64,000 nucleotides of DNA from Kuafuiihalomonas sp039024635 (GCA_039024635.1 JBCCQA010000001.1:1-64000), one strand, 5' to 3'. Positions 8,006-16,727 are shown, numbered from the stretch's first letter. Translations and numbers: made by a program. Notes: a model not told the origin generated them from the letters alone.

Positions 8006-8806
8006 TCAGAGGGCCAGACTGGGGAGCAACCAACGGGCTTCACAGCCTTCGGGGGGCTCCGGCGTGACGCCTGTCAACACTAGGGCCCCATCGATCCCGG
8101 CTGCGGCGGCGCCCATGAGGTCGGTCGCCGGCTGATCGCCCAGCATCACCGCCTCATCTCGGGAGCTTCCGTCCAGGGCTCGGAGGAACAGCTCGGGTCG
8201 GGGCTTTCCGAGCCGCTCGAAACGCGGCGCATCAGGCTGCCGCTCGGCCACCATCTGCTCGATGAGCGCCGCGACCCCGCTCGAGGCCAGGCCCACTTTG
8301 CCTCCGCCCTTCGGGTAGACCACGTCCGGGTTCGGAACCACCCTCGGCAGCTCGGGTCGTTGGATCAGGGCATTCGCCGCTCGCTCGACCCCCTCCAAGA
8401 GGGCGAAGCCGGTCTCATCGCCGACCACCACGGCATCGAAGTCCCCTCGCTGATCCGGGTGGACGACGGACCCTCCTCCCCGGGTCACGAAGGCTCCACT
8501 GTCGGGCGGACCCAAGACGAGGCACCTTGGTCCGCCTCGGGCCTGCACCCAATCCGTCAGGAGCAGACCGCTGGGCACGATCTCTTCGGCGCGAAGGTCG
8601 AACCCAAGCCGTTGAAAGCGTCGCGCATGGGTCTGCTCCAGTCGGGAGGCGTCGTTCGTCACTACCCGAACCGCCTTGCCGAGGCGTTTCAGCTCGCCCA
8701 CGAACTGGGTCGCGGCGGCCAGGGCACCCGACCCGTCGACGAGCACGCCGTAGGCATCGAGCAAGAAGAGCTCATAGCGGTCCAGCAGCTCAGCGGCGTG
8801 GTTCAC
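8006..8806 (-). CDS. HAD-superfamily phosphatase, class IIA-like
   Basis: 266 aa from a GTG at 8806 that overlaps the pmbA stop by 4 nt (GTGA); the frame is open further upstream, but that part reads backwards through pmbA. Motif I is LLDAYGVLVDG (nucleophile Asp at its start), motif II VVTNDAS, the Lys motif lies near LGKPRPELF, and motif III is VMLGDQPATDLMGA. The cap region in the middle is typical of the NagD-like class IIA group that hydrolyses small phosphorylated metabolites. The substrate is unknown. It ends 70 nt before cheA. Confidence 0.85.
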   Translation of the reverse strand: MNHAAELLDRYELFLLDAYGVLVDGSGALAAATQFVGELKRLGKAVRVVTNDASRLEQTHARRFQRLGFDLRAEEIVPSGLLLTDWVQARGGPRCLVLGPPDSGAFVTRGGGSVVHPDQRGDFDAVVVGDETGFALLEGVERAANALIQRPELPRVVPNPDVVYPKGGGKVGLASSGVAALIEQMVAERQPDAPRFERLGKPRPELFLRALDGSSRDEAVMLGDQPATDLMGAAAAGIDGALVLTGVTPEPPEGCEARWLLPSLAL

Positions 8807-10158
8807 CGGCCCGCGACCGTCATCTTGGCCACCCGAAAGCTTGGCACGGCCGTCGACGAACGTTCGTCGACGTCGTGTCCCACTGCGTCGATCGAACGCC
8901 AAAGCTCATCGAAGTTGAGGCTGATCGTCACCTCGCTCACCGGCCGTCCGATTCGGCCGTCCTCGATCAAGAAGCCCTCCGCGCCTCGACTGAAGTCCCC
9001 GGTGACGGCGTTGAATCCGAAGCCCATCATGGAGGTCACGAGCAGGCCGCGCTGGGTATCGGCGATGAGCTCTGCCTGGGATGCGTCGCCGGGGAGCATT
9101 CGGAAGTTGCTGGTCGAAACCCCAGGGCGACCTCCCAGGCCTCGTGAGGCGCTTCCCGTGCTCGGCCGGGACAGCTTGCGGCCGGCGTAGCAGTCACAAA
9201 GAAAGGTCTCGAGGAGGCCCTCATTGACGACAACATTCCGTCTGGATGGAAGACCCTCGCCGTCGAAGGGACGAGAGCCCGGCCCGCGAAGGATGAGTGG
9301 GTCGTCCACGATCGTCACCAAACTCGAAGCGACCGGGCTTCCCTCCCGGTCGGCCAGGTAGGTCGATCGCCGATGGACGGCACCCCCGCTCGTGCATCCG
9401 GCCAACGCGCCGAGAAGGGCCCGCCCGGCATCAGGGTCGAAGATGACCGGCATCTCGGCGGTGGGCACTTTTTCCGCGCCGAGTCGGGCGAGGGTCTTCT
9501 CAGCCGCCCTTCGGCCGACCTCGCTCGGATCGGCCAAGGCCTCCAAGAAACGCTGTGCGTCCCAGTGCGAGGCCCCCCGCTTCTTTCCCCCTCCGTCGTC
9601 GGCCAATGGTCGAGCCGAGATTCGGACGAAGGACGAGGGGTAGGCACCAGCGAAGCCCCCGGTGGTCGCGAAGGCCATGGCGCCATGGGTCCGGGCACAC
9701 TCGGCGCCGTCGCTGTTGGTCAAGCGAGCGTCGCTTTCCAACGCCGCCTGTTCGCAGGCAAGGGCGGCTTCCGTGGCCGCGGTCGCGTCGAAACGGGCCA
9801 GCTCAGGGTCTTCCAGCTCCAGGTCCGGGATGTCGGTGGCCAAAAGCTCGGGCTCCGGGGGGCCGTCGAAGGGGTCAGGCTCGGTCATTTTGGCCACGTC
9901 GAGGGCGTCGTCCACCAGCCGCTCCAGGCCGGCGTCGGTCAGGTCGTTGGATGACGCGCTCCCGGCCCGGCCATCCACGAAGACCCGCAGCCCGGCGCCG
10001 TGGGCCCCGGCCTCTTCCACCCGCTCCACTTCGCCTTTGCGGACGCGAACGCTCAGGTCACGGCTTTGAGCGATGACGACTTCGGCGACCTCGGATCGAG
10101 GCTCAGCAAGGTCGAGAATGGCGCGGGCGCGGAGGAGCAGGCCCTGGGCTTCGTCCAT
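8803..10158 (-). CDS. pmbA: PmbA/TldE metalloprotease-family subunit
   Basis: 451 aa, normal for PmbA (TldE). N-terminal signature V-R-V-R-K-G-E-V-E-R-V-E-E-A, conserved central VIFDPDAG, TIVDDP and the C-terminal FLIEDGRIG and SEVTISLN blocks. In Escherichia coli PmbA lacks the zinc site and pairs with TldD, which has it; the heterodimer degrades unfolded or modified peptides and matures microcin B17. The matching tldD is at 14540-15961 on the same strand but is separated by five genes of opposite strand. It is coupled by overlap to the HAD phosphatase. Confidence 0.93.
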   Translation of the reverse strand: MDEAQGLLLRARAILDLAEPRSEVAEVVIAQSRDLSVRVRKGEVERVEEAGAHGAGLRVFVDGRAGSASSNDLTDAGLERLVDDALDVAKMTEPDPFDGPPEPELLATDIPDLELEDPELARFDATAATEAALACEQAALESDARLTNSDGAECARTHGAMAFATTGGFAGAYPSSFVRISARPLADDGGGKKRGASHWDAQRFLEALADPSEVGRRAAEKTLARLGAEKVPTAEMPVIFDPDAGRALLGALAGCTSGGAVHRRSTYLADREGSPVASSLVTIVDDPLILRGPGSRPFDGEGLPSRRNVVVNEGLLETFLCDCYAGRKLSRPSTGSASRGLGGRPGVSTSNFRMLPGDASQAELIADTQRGLLVTSMMGFGFNAVTGDFSRGAEGFLIEDGRIGRPVSEVTISLNFDELWRSIDAVGHDVDERSSTAVPSFRVAKMTVAGR

Positions 10159-10201
10159 GAGCCCAGACTCCGGGAAGCCAGGCCGGGGTCAAGGGAAGCC
10201 C

Positions 10202-10236
10202 GGCGCCGGGTCCCAAAAATCGGGCGCCTGGTCCCA
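10202..10236. promoter_or_regulatory. Paired direct repeat upstream of the Ser/Thr kinase gene
   Basis: GGCGCCGGGTCCCA (10202-10215) and GGCGCCTGGTCCCA (10223-10236) are 13/14 identical and spaced 21 bp start to start, two helical turns, so both face the same side of the DNA. They lie in the 150-bp divergent gap between pmbA and the kinase gene. A factor-binding site is an inference. Confidence 0.4.
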
Positions 10237-10308
10237 TTCCGTCGGGGCCGACCGGGAGAACGACGCTCTCTCGCCCTGCGGGCGCCGAGCTGTCATAACT
10301 CGGGGCGT

Positions 10309-11820
10309 ATGGAGGCCAGCCTCGCGGACTATCGCCTGGACCGGCGCATCGGCTCGGGGGCCTCAGGCGAGGTCTTCGAGGCGGCGCCTGTCAGCGGCGG
10401 CGAGCCCCTGGCCGTGAAGATTATCTTCCCCCATCTTTCCGAGTCGGCCGACAACGTCGCTCGCTTCGAGCGTCAGTGTCGGCTCCTGTCCACCGTCGAG
10501 CATCCGGGTGTCGTTCCCGTCCTCGAATGGGGCTTTTGTGAAGAGCGTCGTCAGCTCTTTCTTTCGATGCCCCTCCTTCGAGGTCAGACCCTAGGCGCGT
10601 ACATGCGGGGCGCCGAGTCCACCCTCGAGCTCGTCGAACTCTTGGACATGGCCCTGCAAGGCTTGGCCGCGGCGCACGCCAAGGGCCTCGTCCACAGAGA
10701 CGTGAAGCCAGACAACATCTTCGTGGTCGATGGGGAACCGCCGGAAGCTCGCATCATCGACTTTGGGCTCGTTCGCCAAGTCGATGCGACCGGGCCCACG
10801 GCGACCCAGATGGGCCTGGGCACGCCGAGCTACATGGCACCTGAGCAGGCGACGAGCGCTCGAACGGTCGGCGTCGCAGCGGACGTGTGGTCTTTGGGGG
10901 TCGTTCTCTATCGCATCGTATCGGGGCGACTTCCCTTCGTGGGCGAAGGGCCCTACGAAACCATGATTCGCGTCGTCTCGACGCCGCCGCCTCCTCTTCC
11001 CGGCGTGCCTGAGGCTCTGCAGACCTTGGTTTTCGCCTGCTTGCAGAAAGACCCGGACAAGCGACCCGCCGATGCATCGGTGCTCCGCGCCGAGCTGACC
11101 CGGGCCCTGGCGTTGCCGGGGGTTCGGGACTGGCTCCGCGCCAGGCCGTGGCACGGCTCCCGGGAGCCGACGGTCGAACCCCTCGACCCCACCTTCATCC
11201 ATGACCCGACCCAGACTTCGGTCCGAGAGCTGCCCCCCCCGGCGCTGTCCGAGCTCGATCCGGAGCCCGAAGCAAGAGCGCCGCCCCCTCGTCGCTGGCC
11301 ATGGGCAGCGGTCGCCCTTCTGACCCTCACCCTCGGCCTGGGCCTGGGCCCGCTCTGGTGGCCCTCCGGCGATCGGGTGGAGCCCTTGCCTCGGCAGACG
11401 CCTCCGGCACCGCCGGACGAGGCCGAGGCCACGCCTCTTCCTGAAGCGCTCTTGCCGCTCCCTACCCCCGACGCATCTGAGGTCGGGGAAGCAGAAGCTT
11501 CGAAGAAGAGGGCGCGCGGGGCCCGGGCACGTCCAAGGACGGCTCGACGGACCCGAACCGAGAGGTCCGCGGCGGGTAGGGAGGCGGCCCAGACCCCATC
11601 CCCCGCCGTTCCGACCAAGAGCGCGGCCCCGGAGGAGCCCTCGGTGCAGACGAAGCTTCCGGATGAGGAACGCGAGCCCCCAGCTGCCGCCTCTCCTCCG
11701 GTCGAAGCTGCCTCGCCCAAGGCCGAGGTGCCCACCAAGCCGAAGCCGCGCCCCGAGCCCAAGCCAGCCAAGGAGAAGGAAAAGGACGAGGTCGACCCTC
11801 GGAACATCCTGACTTTCTGA
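10309..11820 (+). CDS. Membrane-bound Ser/Thr protein kinase
   Basis: 503 aa from the ATG at 10309; the frame is open upstream but there it overlaps pmbA antisense. The kinase domain is at about 8-270: glycine loop GSGASGEV (15-22), ATP-binding K37 (AVKII), catalytic HRDVKPDN (129-136), DFG 151-153 and MAPEQ (176-180), all intact, so it should be active. A Pro-rich linker, one transmembrane helix (about 331-350) and a periplasmic tail of about 150 residues rich in Pro, Ala, Glu, Lys and Arg follow. It is followed after 4 nt by an outer-membrane protein gene, suggesting an envelope role. Confidence 0.92.
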   Translation: MEASLADYRLDRRIGSGASGEVFEAAPVSGGEPLAVKIIFPHLSESADNVARFERQCRLLSTVEHPGVVPVLEWGFCEERRQLFLSMPLLRGQTLGAYMRGAESTLELVELLDMALQGLAAAHAKGLVHRDVKPDNIFVVDGEPPEARIIDFGLVRQVDATGPTATQMGLGTPSYMAPEQATSARTVGVAADVWSLGVVLYRIVSGRLPFVGEGPYETMIRVVSTPPPPLPGVPEALQTLVFACLQKDPDKRPADASVLRAELTRALALPGVRDWLRARPWHGSREPTVEPLDPTFIHDPTQTSVRELPPPALSELDPEPEARAPPPRRWPWAAVALLTLTLGLGLGPLWWPSGDRVEPLPRQTPPAPPDEAEATPLPEALLPLPTPDASEVGEAEASKKRARGARARPRTARRTRTERSAAGREAAQTPSPAVPTKSAAPEEPSVQTKLPDEEREPPAAASPPVEAASPKAEVPTKPKPRPEPKPAKEKEKDEVDPRNILTF

Positions 11821-11824
11821 CGAG

Positions 11825-12847
11825 ATGAAGCGCGCCCTTCTCATCCCGGTCCTCACCTTCTGTCTCCCGATCGGCGCTCAGGCATCGCCTTGGGCCTTGC
11901 CGAAGGGGAGCTTGGCCTGGACCAGCGTTCTCGAGTTCCAGTGGGCCGGTCAGGAGTTCCTCGACCGCCGGGTCACCACCGAGTTTCCACTGGATGGATT
12001 CTACTCGGCGACCCGATTCGAGGTCGGGGCTCGCTACGGTCTCGGCCAAGGCTTCGATCTCGAGCTCTCAATTCCGGTACAGATCGTATCTTTTCAGTCC
12101 GACCCCGTCATCCTCGCCATCCCCGACGGTTCGCCCGATACGGTTCTCGACCGAGCTCAAGAGTCGGTACTCGACTTCTCCCAGGTCCGGGCCGGCGTGG
12201 CCGACATCCGGGCCCTAGTCAGAAAGCAGTGGATCGGTCGACCCTTCGCCTTTTCCACCACGCTCGAAGTCAAGATTCCAGCTGCATACCAGGGACCGGC
12301 CGGTACCTTCGGGTCCCGACCGGAGACGGTCGACGAGCTGTTGGAGGTTGTGGACGAGGCCATCGCGCAGCAAAACGTCGAAGATGACATCGCCCTAGGC
12401 GATGGCCAAGTCGACATCATTCCCATGGCCCACATCGGCTGGGCCAGCCGCGGCGGCTGGTTCACCCGAGCCGCGGTCGGCTATGCCTGGCGGCTGGACG
12501 AGGCCGGCGACGAGTTTCGCGCCGAGGGCCGCTTCGGCAAGCTGATCGCTCGAAAGGTCCTGCTCTTCGCCGGCGCTCAGCTTCGCTACGCCGTGGGCGA
12601 AGGGCGGTTGATCGGCGTATCGGTGGCGGCCGAGGATCCGTCGCTGCCGGCGACCGAGTTCAGAGGCTTGGAGAACCTGGACCTGCGGGAGCTCCGCCTG
12701 GAGCGGGATGCGCTTCGCCTCGACGGCGGACTCATTTACCGCCTCACCAAGACCCTCGAGATCAACGCCAACTACGCCCGCACGGTTTGGGGCCGCAATA
12801 CCACTGCCGTCAACAGTGTCGCCTTCGCCCTCGCCGGCCGGATTTGA
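11825..12847 (+). CDS. Predicted outer-membrane beta-barrel protein
   Basis: 340 aa. Signal peptide with likely cleavage after GAQA (about residue 19). The rest is built of alternating short strands with periodic aromatics (FEVGARYGLGQGFDLELSIP and similar) and ends in an aliphatic strand finishing ALAGRI. It resembles transporter-like outer-membrane proteins of the phenol/MetA-degradation or DUF3187 type, but I cannot name the family or substrate. It is co-oriented and nearly contiguous with the kinase gene, so probably co-transcribed. Confidence 0.75.
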   Translation: MKRALLIPVLTFCLPIGAQASPWALPKGSLAWTSVLEFQWAGQEFLDRRVTTEFPLDGFYSATRFEVGARYGLGQGFDLELSIPVQIVSFQSDPVILAIPDGSPDTVLDRAQESVLDFSQVRAGVADIRALVRKQWIGRPFAFSTTLEVKIPAAYQGPAGTFGSRPETVDELLEVVDEAIAQQNVEDDIALGDGQVDIIPMAHIGWASRGGWFTRAAVGYAWRLDEAGDEFRAEGRFGKLIARKVLLFAGAQLRYAVGEGRLIGVSVAAEDPSLPATEFRGLENLDLRELRLERDALRLDGGLIYRLTKTLEINANYARTVWGRNTTAVNSVAFALAGRI

Positions 12848-13173
12848 GGACGCCCGGCTTTCCTCAGAATCGGCCTTGGATGACGAAGACGACTCGTCTT
12901 GTTCCCTGCGGCCCTACGAAGAGCCGCGCTCTGGGTCGGAGTGGGTGAAGACGCGCCTGCTAGCCAGCCCGGCTTCATCACGCCTCGCTCGTCTCGCCGG
13001 CCTTCGGCCACGGCGGCCAGGACGTTGATGCTCGCCCCGGTGGTCGCGGCTACCCCGATCACGACGTGGGTAGCGCTCATGTCGTCTTGGGCAAAGGCTG
13101 GCCAGCTCGAGGAGCCCGTCCCGACCGCCGCCACGAGCAGGGCTGGGGCAAATCCGTTGAGACATGGGTTCAT
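12772..13173 (-). CDS. Hypothetical exported protein, possibly damaged 3' end
   Basis: 133 aa from the ATG at 13173. A convincing signal peptide ends in PAFAQ (cleavage before Gln), followed by a hydrophobic glycine-rich segment (VVIGVAATTGASINVLAAV). The C-terminal half is Arg/Pro/Ala-rich without pattern and runs 76 nt into the convergent outer-membrane protein gene, which suggests that the true frame ends earlier after an indel. No family was recognised. It is divergent from the lipoprotein gene at 13243 with a 69-bp gap. Confidence 0.5.
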   Translation of the reverse strand: MNPCLNGFAPALLVAAVGTGSSSWPAFAQDDMSATHVVIGVAATTGASINVLAAVAEGRRDERGVMKPGWLAGASSPTPTQSAALRRAAGNKTSRLRHPRPILRKAGRPQIRPARAKATLLTAVVLRPQTVRA

Positions 13174-13242
13174 GGCTTCCAACGGACCCTGCGATAGTGA
13201 CGCCACTCACAAGATGACGCGCCGAATCCGGTCGTGGCAAGC

Positions 13243-13455
13243 ATGAGGTGCATGGGAAGACTAGGTCTAACCGTCGTCCTCCTGGGGCTCATCGGGTGCA
13301 ACGGGGAGGAGTGCCGGGGGGCCGTCATCTCGACCTGTCGGGTGGCCTGCCCCGTCGAGTGCTCGGACGTTCCGCTCTGCGTGGGTCGAACACACGGATT
13401 CGACGTACCGGAAGGCCAGCGCTGCTGCTTCTGCGCTTCGAGCGTGAACCCATGA
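13243..13455 (+). CDS. Small cysteine-rich lipoprotein
   Basis: 70 aa from the ATG at 13243 (an in-frame GTG at 13234 and ATG at 13252 are alternatives). The lipobox L-I-G-C puts the lipidated Cys at residue 19. The mature part is only about 52 residues and holds eight further cysteines, including a CCFC group, so it is likely a disulphide-stabilised knot. No family was recognised. Its stop overlaps the next start by 4 nt (ATGA), the first link of a three-gene cassette. Confidence 0.75.
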   Translation: MRCMGRLGLTVVLLGLIGCNGEECRGAVISTCRVACPVECSDVPLCVGRTHGFDVPEGQRCCFCASSVNP

Positions 13456-14009
13456 AGGTCTGGTTGGCGAGGGCGACGCTCCTTGCGGCCGTGGTGGGCT
13501 CGATGGCGACGAGTGAGCCCGACATGGACTTCACGGTCTTCGGTCCGGAGCTCCGCCGCTCTTTGCAGCCGGGGGAAGTCGTCAGCTTCGAGGTGACGGT
13601 CCAGGCCGACAAGTCGATCTTCAAGAACCCGGTCCCCCAGTCCATCCGGGTTGAAGTTCGGCCCGACGTCGGCACGGCGTCTCTTAGAGTTCAACTGGAG
13701 CCCCTCGGCTTCGGTGAACCCGTGGAGCTCGAAGGGGGAAGCCCAAGCTCTCGCTCCGGTTGCTTCGACCGAGTCACGACTGTCTTCTCGGAAGGGGAGT
13801 TGACCCGCTCCGGAACCTACTGTCTGCCCGCCCCGCTTCGCTGTTGTGAAGCCTTCTATCGGCTCATGGTTCAGTCCGGAGAGGAGGTTCCCATCTTCGT
13901 CCGCATCCGGGCTGACGCCCTCTACGCCTACGACTTGACCGACACCCATGACGACTTCGTCCCCGAGCCAGGAGCCGTCAGAATCCGTGTCGAGGAGGTG
14001 TCGCCTTGA
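13452..14009 (+). CDS. Hypothetical exported protein of the three-gene cassette
   Basis: 185 aa. N-terminal signal peptide (MKVWLARATLLAAVVGSMA). The mature part alternates short hydrophobic strands (SFEVTVQADKS, SIRVEVRPD, ASLRVQLEP), suggestive of an immunoglobulin-like beta sandwich. Four cysteines sit in the second half (near 104, 124 and a CC pair near 130). The start overlaps the lipoprotein stop, and the end overlaps the next gene. Function unknown; a periplasmic partner of the lipoprotein is my inference. Confidence 0.75.
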   Translation: MKVWLARATLLAAVVGSMATSEPDMDFTVFGPELRRSLQPGEVVSFEVTVQADKSIFKNPVPQSIRVEVRPDVGTASLRVQLEPLGFGEPVELEGGSPSSRSGCFDRVTTVFSEGELTRSGTYCLPAPLRCCEAFYRLMVQSGEEVPIFVRIRADALYAYDLTDTHDDFVPEPGAVRIRVEEVSP

Positions 14010-14533
14010 AGACCCGCGCAGCAGTTGATGATCGGCGGCTTCACGATCTTTGGTCTCATCCGGTGATGGTGGCTTCGGTCGCGCTCCTGATCCTCAACGA
14101 TCACGTTTTCAAGCAGGTTTTCCTCGGGCAGGCCTGGACCGGGAAGCTCAGCGACGTGGCGGGCATGCTCTTCTTTCCCGCCCTGCTTTGGTCCCTGCTC
14201 TTCTTGCCCTTCGCCCCCCCGGACTCTCCGCGGGACCAGCGCCTTCGGTGGCTGGCGAGTCTGATGACGGCCTTGGTCTTTGCCGCCATCCAGGTCTTCG
14301 ATGCCGCCGGCGAGGTCTACACCCTGACGCTTGGCGCCGTGCAGCTGCCCTTCCGGGCGGCGTCCGCCCTCGTCGAGGGAGCAAGCCTCCCGGGTTTGGT
14401 CCCGGTCGCCCATACGGCTGACCTCAGCGACCTGTGGGCGCTCCCCGCCGTCCTTTGGCTCCCTCTTGGCTTTCCTGCTCGAGCGCCCGCATCGCATGCG
14501 GGCGCCGTCGACGCCGATCCTCAGAACGCCTGA
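14006..14533 (+). CDS. Hypothetical multi-pass inner-membrane protein
   Basis: 175 aa from a TTG at 14006 whose codon overlaps the preceding TGA (TTGA); an ATG further in is possible. Three to four transmembrane segments: about 20-36, 50-68, 84-103 and one near the C-terminus. A striking polar motif, LNDHVFKQ, and then TGKLSDVAGMLFFP lie at the membrane boundaries; I have the impression of a conserved but unnamed family. It ends 6 nt before the convergent tldD stop. Third member of the cassette. Confidence 0.75.
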   Translation: MKTRAAVDDRRLHDLWSHPVMVASVALLILNDHVFKQVFLGQAWTGKLSDVAGMLFFPALLWSLLFLPFAPPDSPRDQRLRWLASLMTALVFAAIQVFDAAGEVYTLTLGAVQLPFRAASALVEGASLPGLVPVAHTADLSDLWALPAVLWLPLGFPARAPASHAGAVDADPQNA

Positions 14534-14539
14534 GGCGCG

Positions 14540-15961
14540 CTACATCTTGGTGCCGCCCACCGTCATGTGGGCGATGCGCGTGGTCGGGCAGCCGACGCCG
14601 ACCGGAACCGATTGACCGTCTTTGCCGCAGGTCCAGATGCCGTCCGATATCTGCACGTCCGCGGCCAACATGTCGACACGGCCCAGGACGTCGGGGCCAT
14701 TGCCGATCAGGTTCACTCCCTTGAGAGGAGCGGTGAGCTTGCCGTCTTCGATCAGGTAGCTCTCGGTCAAAGAGAAGACGAAGTCGCCATTGGTGATGTC
14801 GACCTGACCGCCGCTGAAGCGCTTGGCGAAGATGCCCTGCTTGGTCTCGGAGATGATCTCCTCGGCGGTGTGAGGTCCACCCAACATAATGGTGTTGGTC
14901 ATGCGGGGCATCGGGGGGCAGCGGAAGGACTCGCGTCGTCCGTTCCCGCTCACGGTCTTGAAGTGCTTCGCGCTGTGCTGATCATGCATGTAGCCCTTCA
15001 AGACGCCGCCCTCGATCAGCCGAACTTCTCGGCCCGGGCGGCCTTCGTCGTCGAAGTGGATCGCGCCCCGAGCCCCGGGAAAGATCGGGTCGTCGACGAC
15101 CGTCACCAGCTCGCTGGCCACTGATTCGCCGACGGAGTCGGCGTAGCGACTCGTCCCCTTTCGATTGAAGTCGGCCTCCAGACCGTGGCCGACGGCTTCG
15201 TGGAGGAGGATACCGCTGTCTCCGGCCGCCAAGACGACGGGGAACTCGCCTGCGGGGGCGTCTTCGGCGTGGAGCATGTCGACCGCGATCCGGGCCGCCT
15301 CTCGACCGTGGTCTTCGGGCCGCTTGCCCTCGGCCAAGAAGTACTCGACCCCCATGCGCCCGCCGCCGCCGGAGCTTCCGGACTGACGCCTTCCATCTTC
15401 TTCGGCCAGAGCGTTCACTCCGAATCGCATCATGGGCTGAGCGTCCCGAACGAAGTGTCCGTCCGAAGTCGCGATCAGGATCTCGCGATTCGATTCGGCA
15501 TAGGACGCGGTAACCTTCGTGATCCTCGAATCATGGGCCCGGGCTGACTTGTCGGCTCGTTTGAGCAAGGCCGCCTTCTGGGCGTCGTCGGTGCTGCGGG
15601 GAAAGTGGTACAGCATCGGAACCTGAGCCGGACTCTCGAAAGCCGCCGGCTGGCCTTGGCTCCCGCTGGCGATCTTGGCCGCCGTACGCGCCGCGCCCAG
15701 CATGTCTCCCCACGCCAGGGACTCGGTATAAGCGAAGCCCGTGGCGTCCCCCTTCTGGACCCGGACCCCCAAACCCCCGGACACCGAGCGAGAGGCGCTC
15801 TTGATGATGCCGTCCTCAAGACCGAGGCTGGCCGCCGCCCGGTATTCGAAGAACAGATCTGCGAAGTCACCGCCCTCTCGAAGAGCCTCCGAAAGGAGCT
15901 TGTGCGCCGAGCTCTCGTCGACCGCATGCTCGGCGCCGGGCGCGAAGGGTGCCATGCTCAT
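14540..15961 (-). CDS. tldD: TldD zinc metalloprotease
   Basis: 473 aa, usual length. The zinc-binding helix HEAVGHGLE (254-262, pattern HExxxH) is intact, with downstream TVVDDP, GYMHDQHSAKHF and the C-terminal FSLTESYLIEDGKL block. TldD supplies the active site of the TldD/PmbA heterodimer that cleaves short or unfolded peptides. The partner pmbA lies 4.4 kb away at 8803-10158. An ATG at residue 3 is an alternative start. Confidence 0.95.
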   Translation of the reverse strand: MSMAPFAPGAEHAVDESSAHKLLSEALREGGDFADLFFEYRAAASLGLEDGIIKSASRSVSGGLGVRVQKGDATGFAYTESLAWGDMLGAARTAAKIASGSQGQPAAFESPAQVPMLYHFPRSTDDAQKAALLKRADKSARAHDSRITKVTASYAESNREILIATSDGHFVRDAQPMMRFGVNALAEEDGRRQSGSSGGGGRMGVEYFLAEGKRPEDHGREAARIAVDMLHAEDAPAGEFPVVLAAGDSGILLHEAVGHGLEADFNRKGTSRYADSVGESVASELVTVVDDPIFPGARGAIHFDDEGRPGREVRLIEGGVLKGYMHDQHSAKHFKTVSGNGRRESFRCPPMPRMTNTIMLGGPHTAEEIISETKQGIFAKRFSGGQVDITNGDFVFSLTESYLIEDGKLTAPLKGVNLIGNGPDVLGRVDMLAADVQISDGIWTCGKDGQSVPVGVGCPTTRIAHMTVGGTKM

Positions 15962-16010
15962 GGCGCCAGCATCGCCGAATCGGGCGTCGATCCCAATCCA
16001 AACAGCCCCC

Positions 16011-16727
16011 TCACTCGGCCGGACGGAGAGAGAACAGGGCCGCCACCTGGTCCAGCCCCCGAATGGTTCGGATGCCGTGCCAGCACAGGTCGTCGCCCCC
16101 CACGAGCCGGACGTCGGCGCTGGGCATCAGCGCTTGGACCTCACGCTGGTGCTGGGCCTTGAAGGGAAAGGGCTCATCCGACAGGAGGACCATCAATTCG
16201 TCGTCACTCGGCTCTATCTCAACGTAGCCGCTCCTCGTCTCCACGTTGCGTCCTCCTCCCAGTCGAAGGAGTGCGTCGACGTAGGTCTCGCGCCCCGCCA
16301 CCATCCAGGGGCGTCGCCAGATGAAGTAGAGAAAGGGGTGGGTCGAGCCTCGGACCGACAGAGCGTCGACCCGGGCTTCGATGGCTCGAGCCGCTTTCTC
16401 GGCCGGCTCCACACGATCAAGCCGCTTCCCCCAGCGCCGGAGTAGAGCCGGCACTTCGACGGGGCTCCGGGGCATCGAAACGTCGATCTCGAAGCGTTCG
16501 GCCAGCCAAGCGTGGTCCTCGGCCCGGTTTTCCTCGGCGTTCATGAAGATGAGGTCGGGTTCCAGGGCGGCGATCCGCTCCAGTTTCGGGTCCTTGGTTC
16601 CCCCCAGCGAGGGCACTGAAGCGATCCGGTCCGCGGGATGGATGCAAAAGCGGGTTCGGCCCACGGGTTCGACGCCCAGCCCGAGGAGGGTCTCGGTCGT
16701 CGAGGGGCACAGGGAGACCACCCGCAT
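16011..16727 (-). CDS. Metal/cobalamin-receptor-like binding protein (BtuF family)
   Basis: 238 aa from the ATG at 16727 (MRVVSLCPSTTETL). The opening R-V-V-S-L-x-P-S-x-T-E and the following LGVEPVGRTRFC and LEPDLIFMN blocks are typical of the helical-backbone periplasmic metal-receptor family (BtuF/FhuD type). No signal peptide is visible, and no ABC permease or ATPase genes are next to it. Cytoplasmic members of this family exist with unknown roles. Ligand unknown; cobalamin is a family-based guess. Confidence 0.8.
   Translation of the reverse strand: MRVVSLCPSTTETLLGLGVEPVGRTRFCIHPADRIASVPSLGGTKDPKLERIAALEPDLIFMNAEENRAEDHAWLAERFEIDVSMPRSPVEVPALLRRWGKRLDRVEPAEKAARAIEARVDALSVRGSTHPFLYFIWRRPWMVAGRETYVDALLRLGGGRNVETRSGYVEIEPSDDELMVLLSDEPFPFKAQHQREVQALMPSADVRLVGGDDLCWHGIRTIRGLDQVAALFSLRPAE

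Noticed and set aside
8806..8902. Longer N-terminus for the HAD phosphatase
   Set aside because: The extra residues overlap the pmbA C-terminus in another frame and are Arg-rich; the GTG at 8806 gives the classic 4-nt overlap and starts just before the HAD motif.
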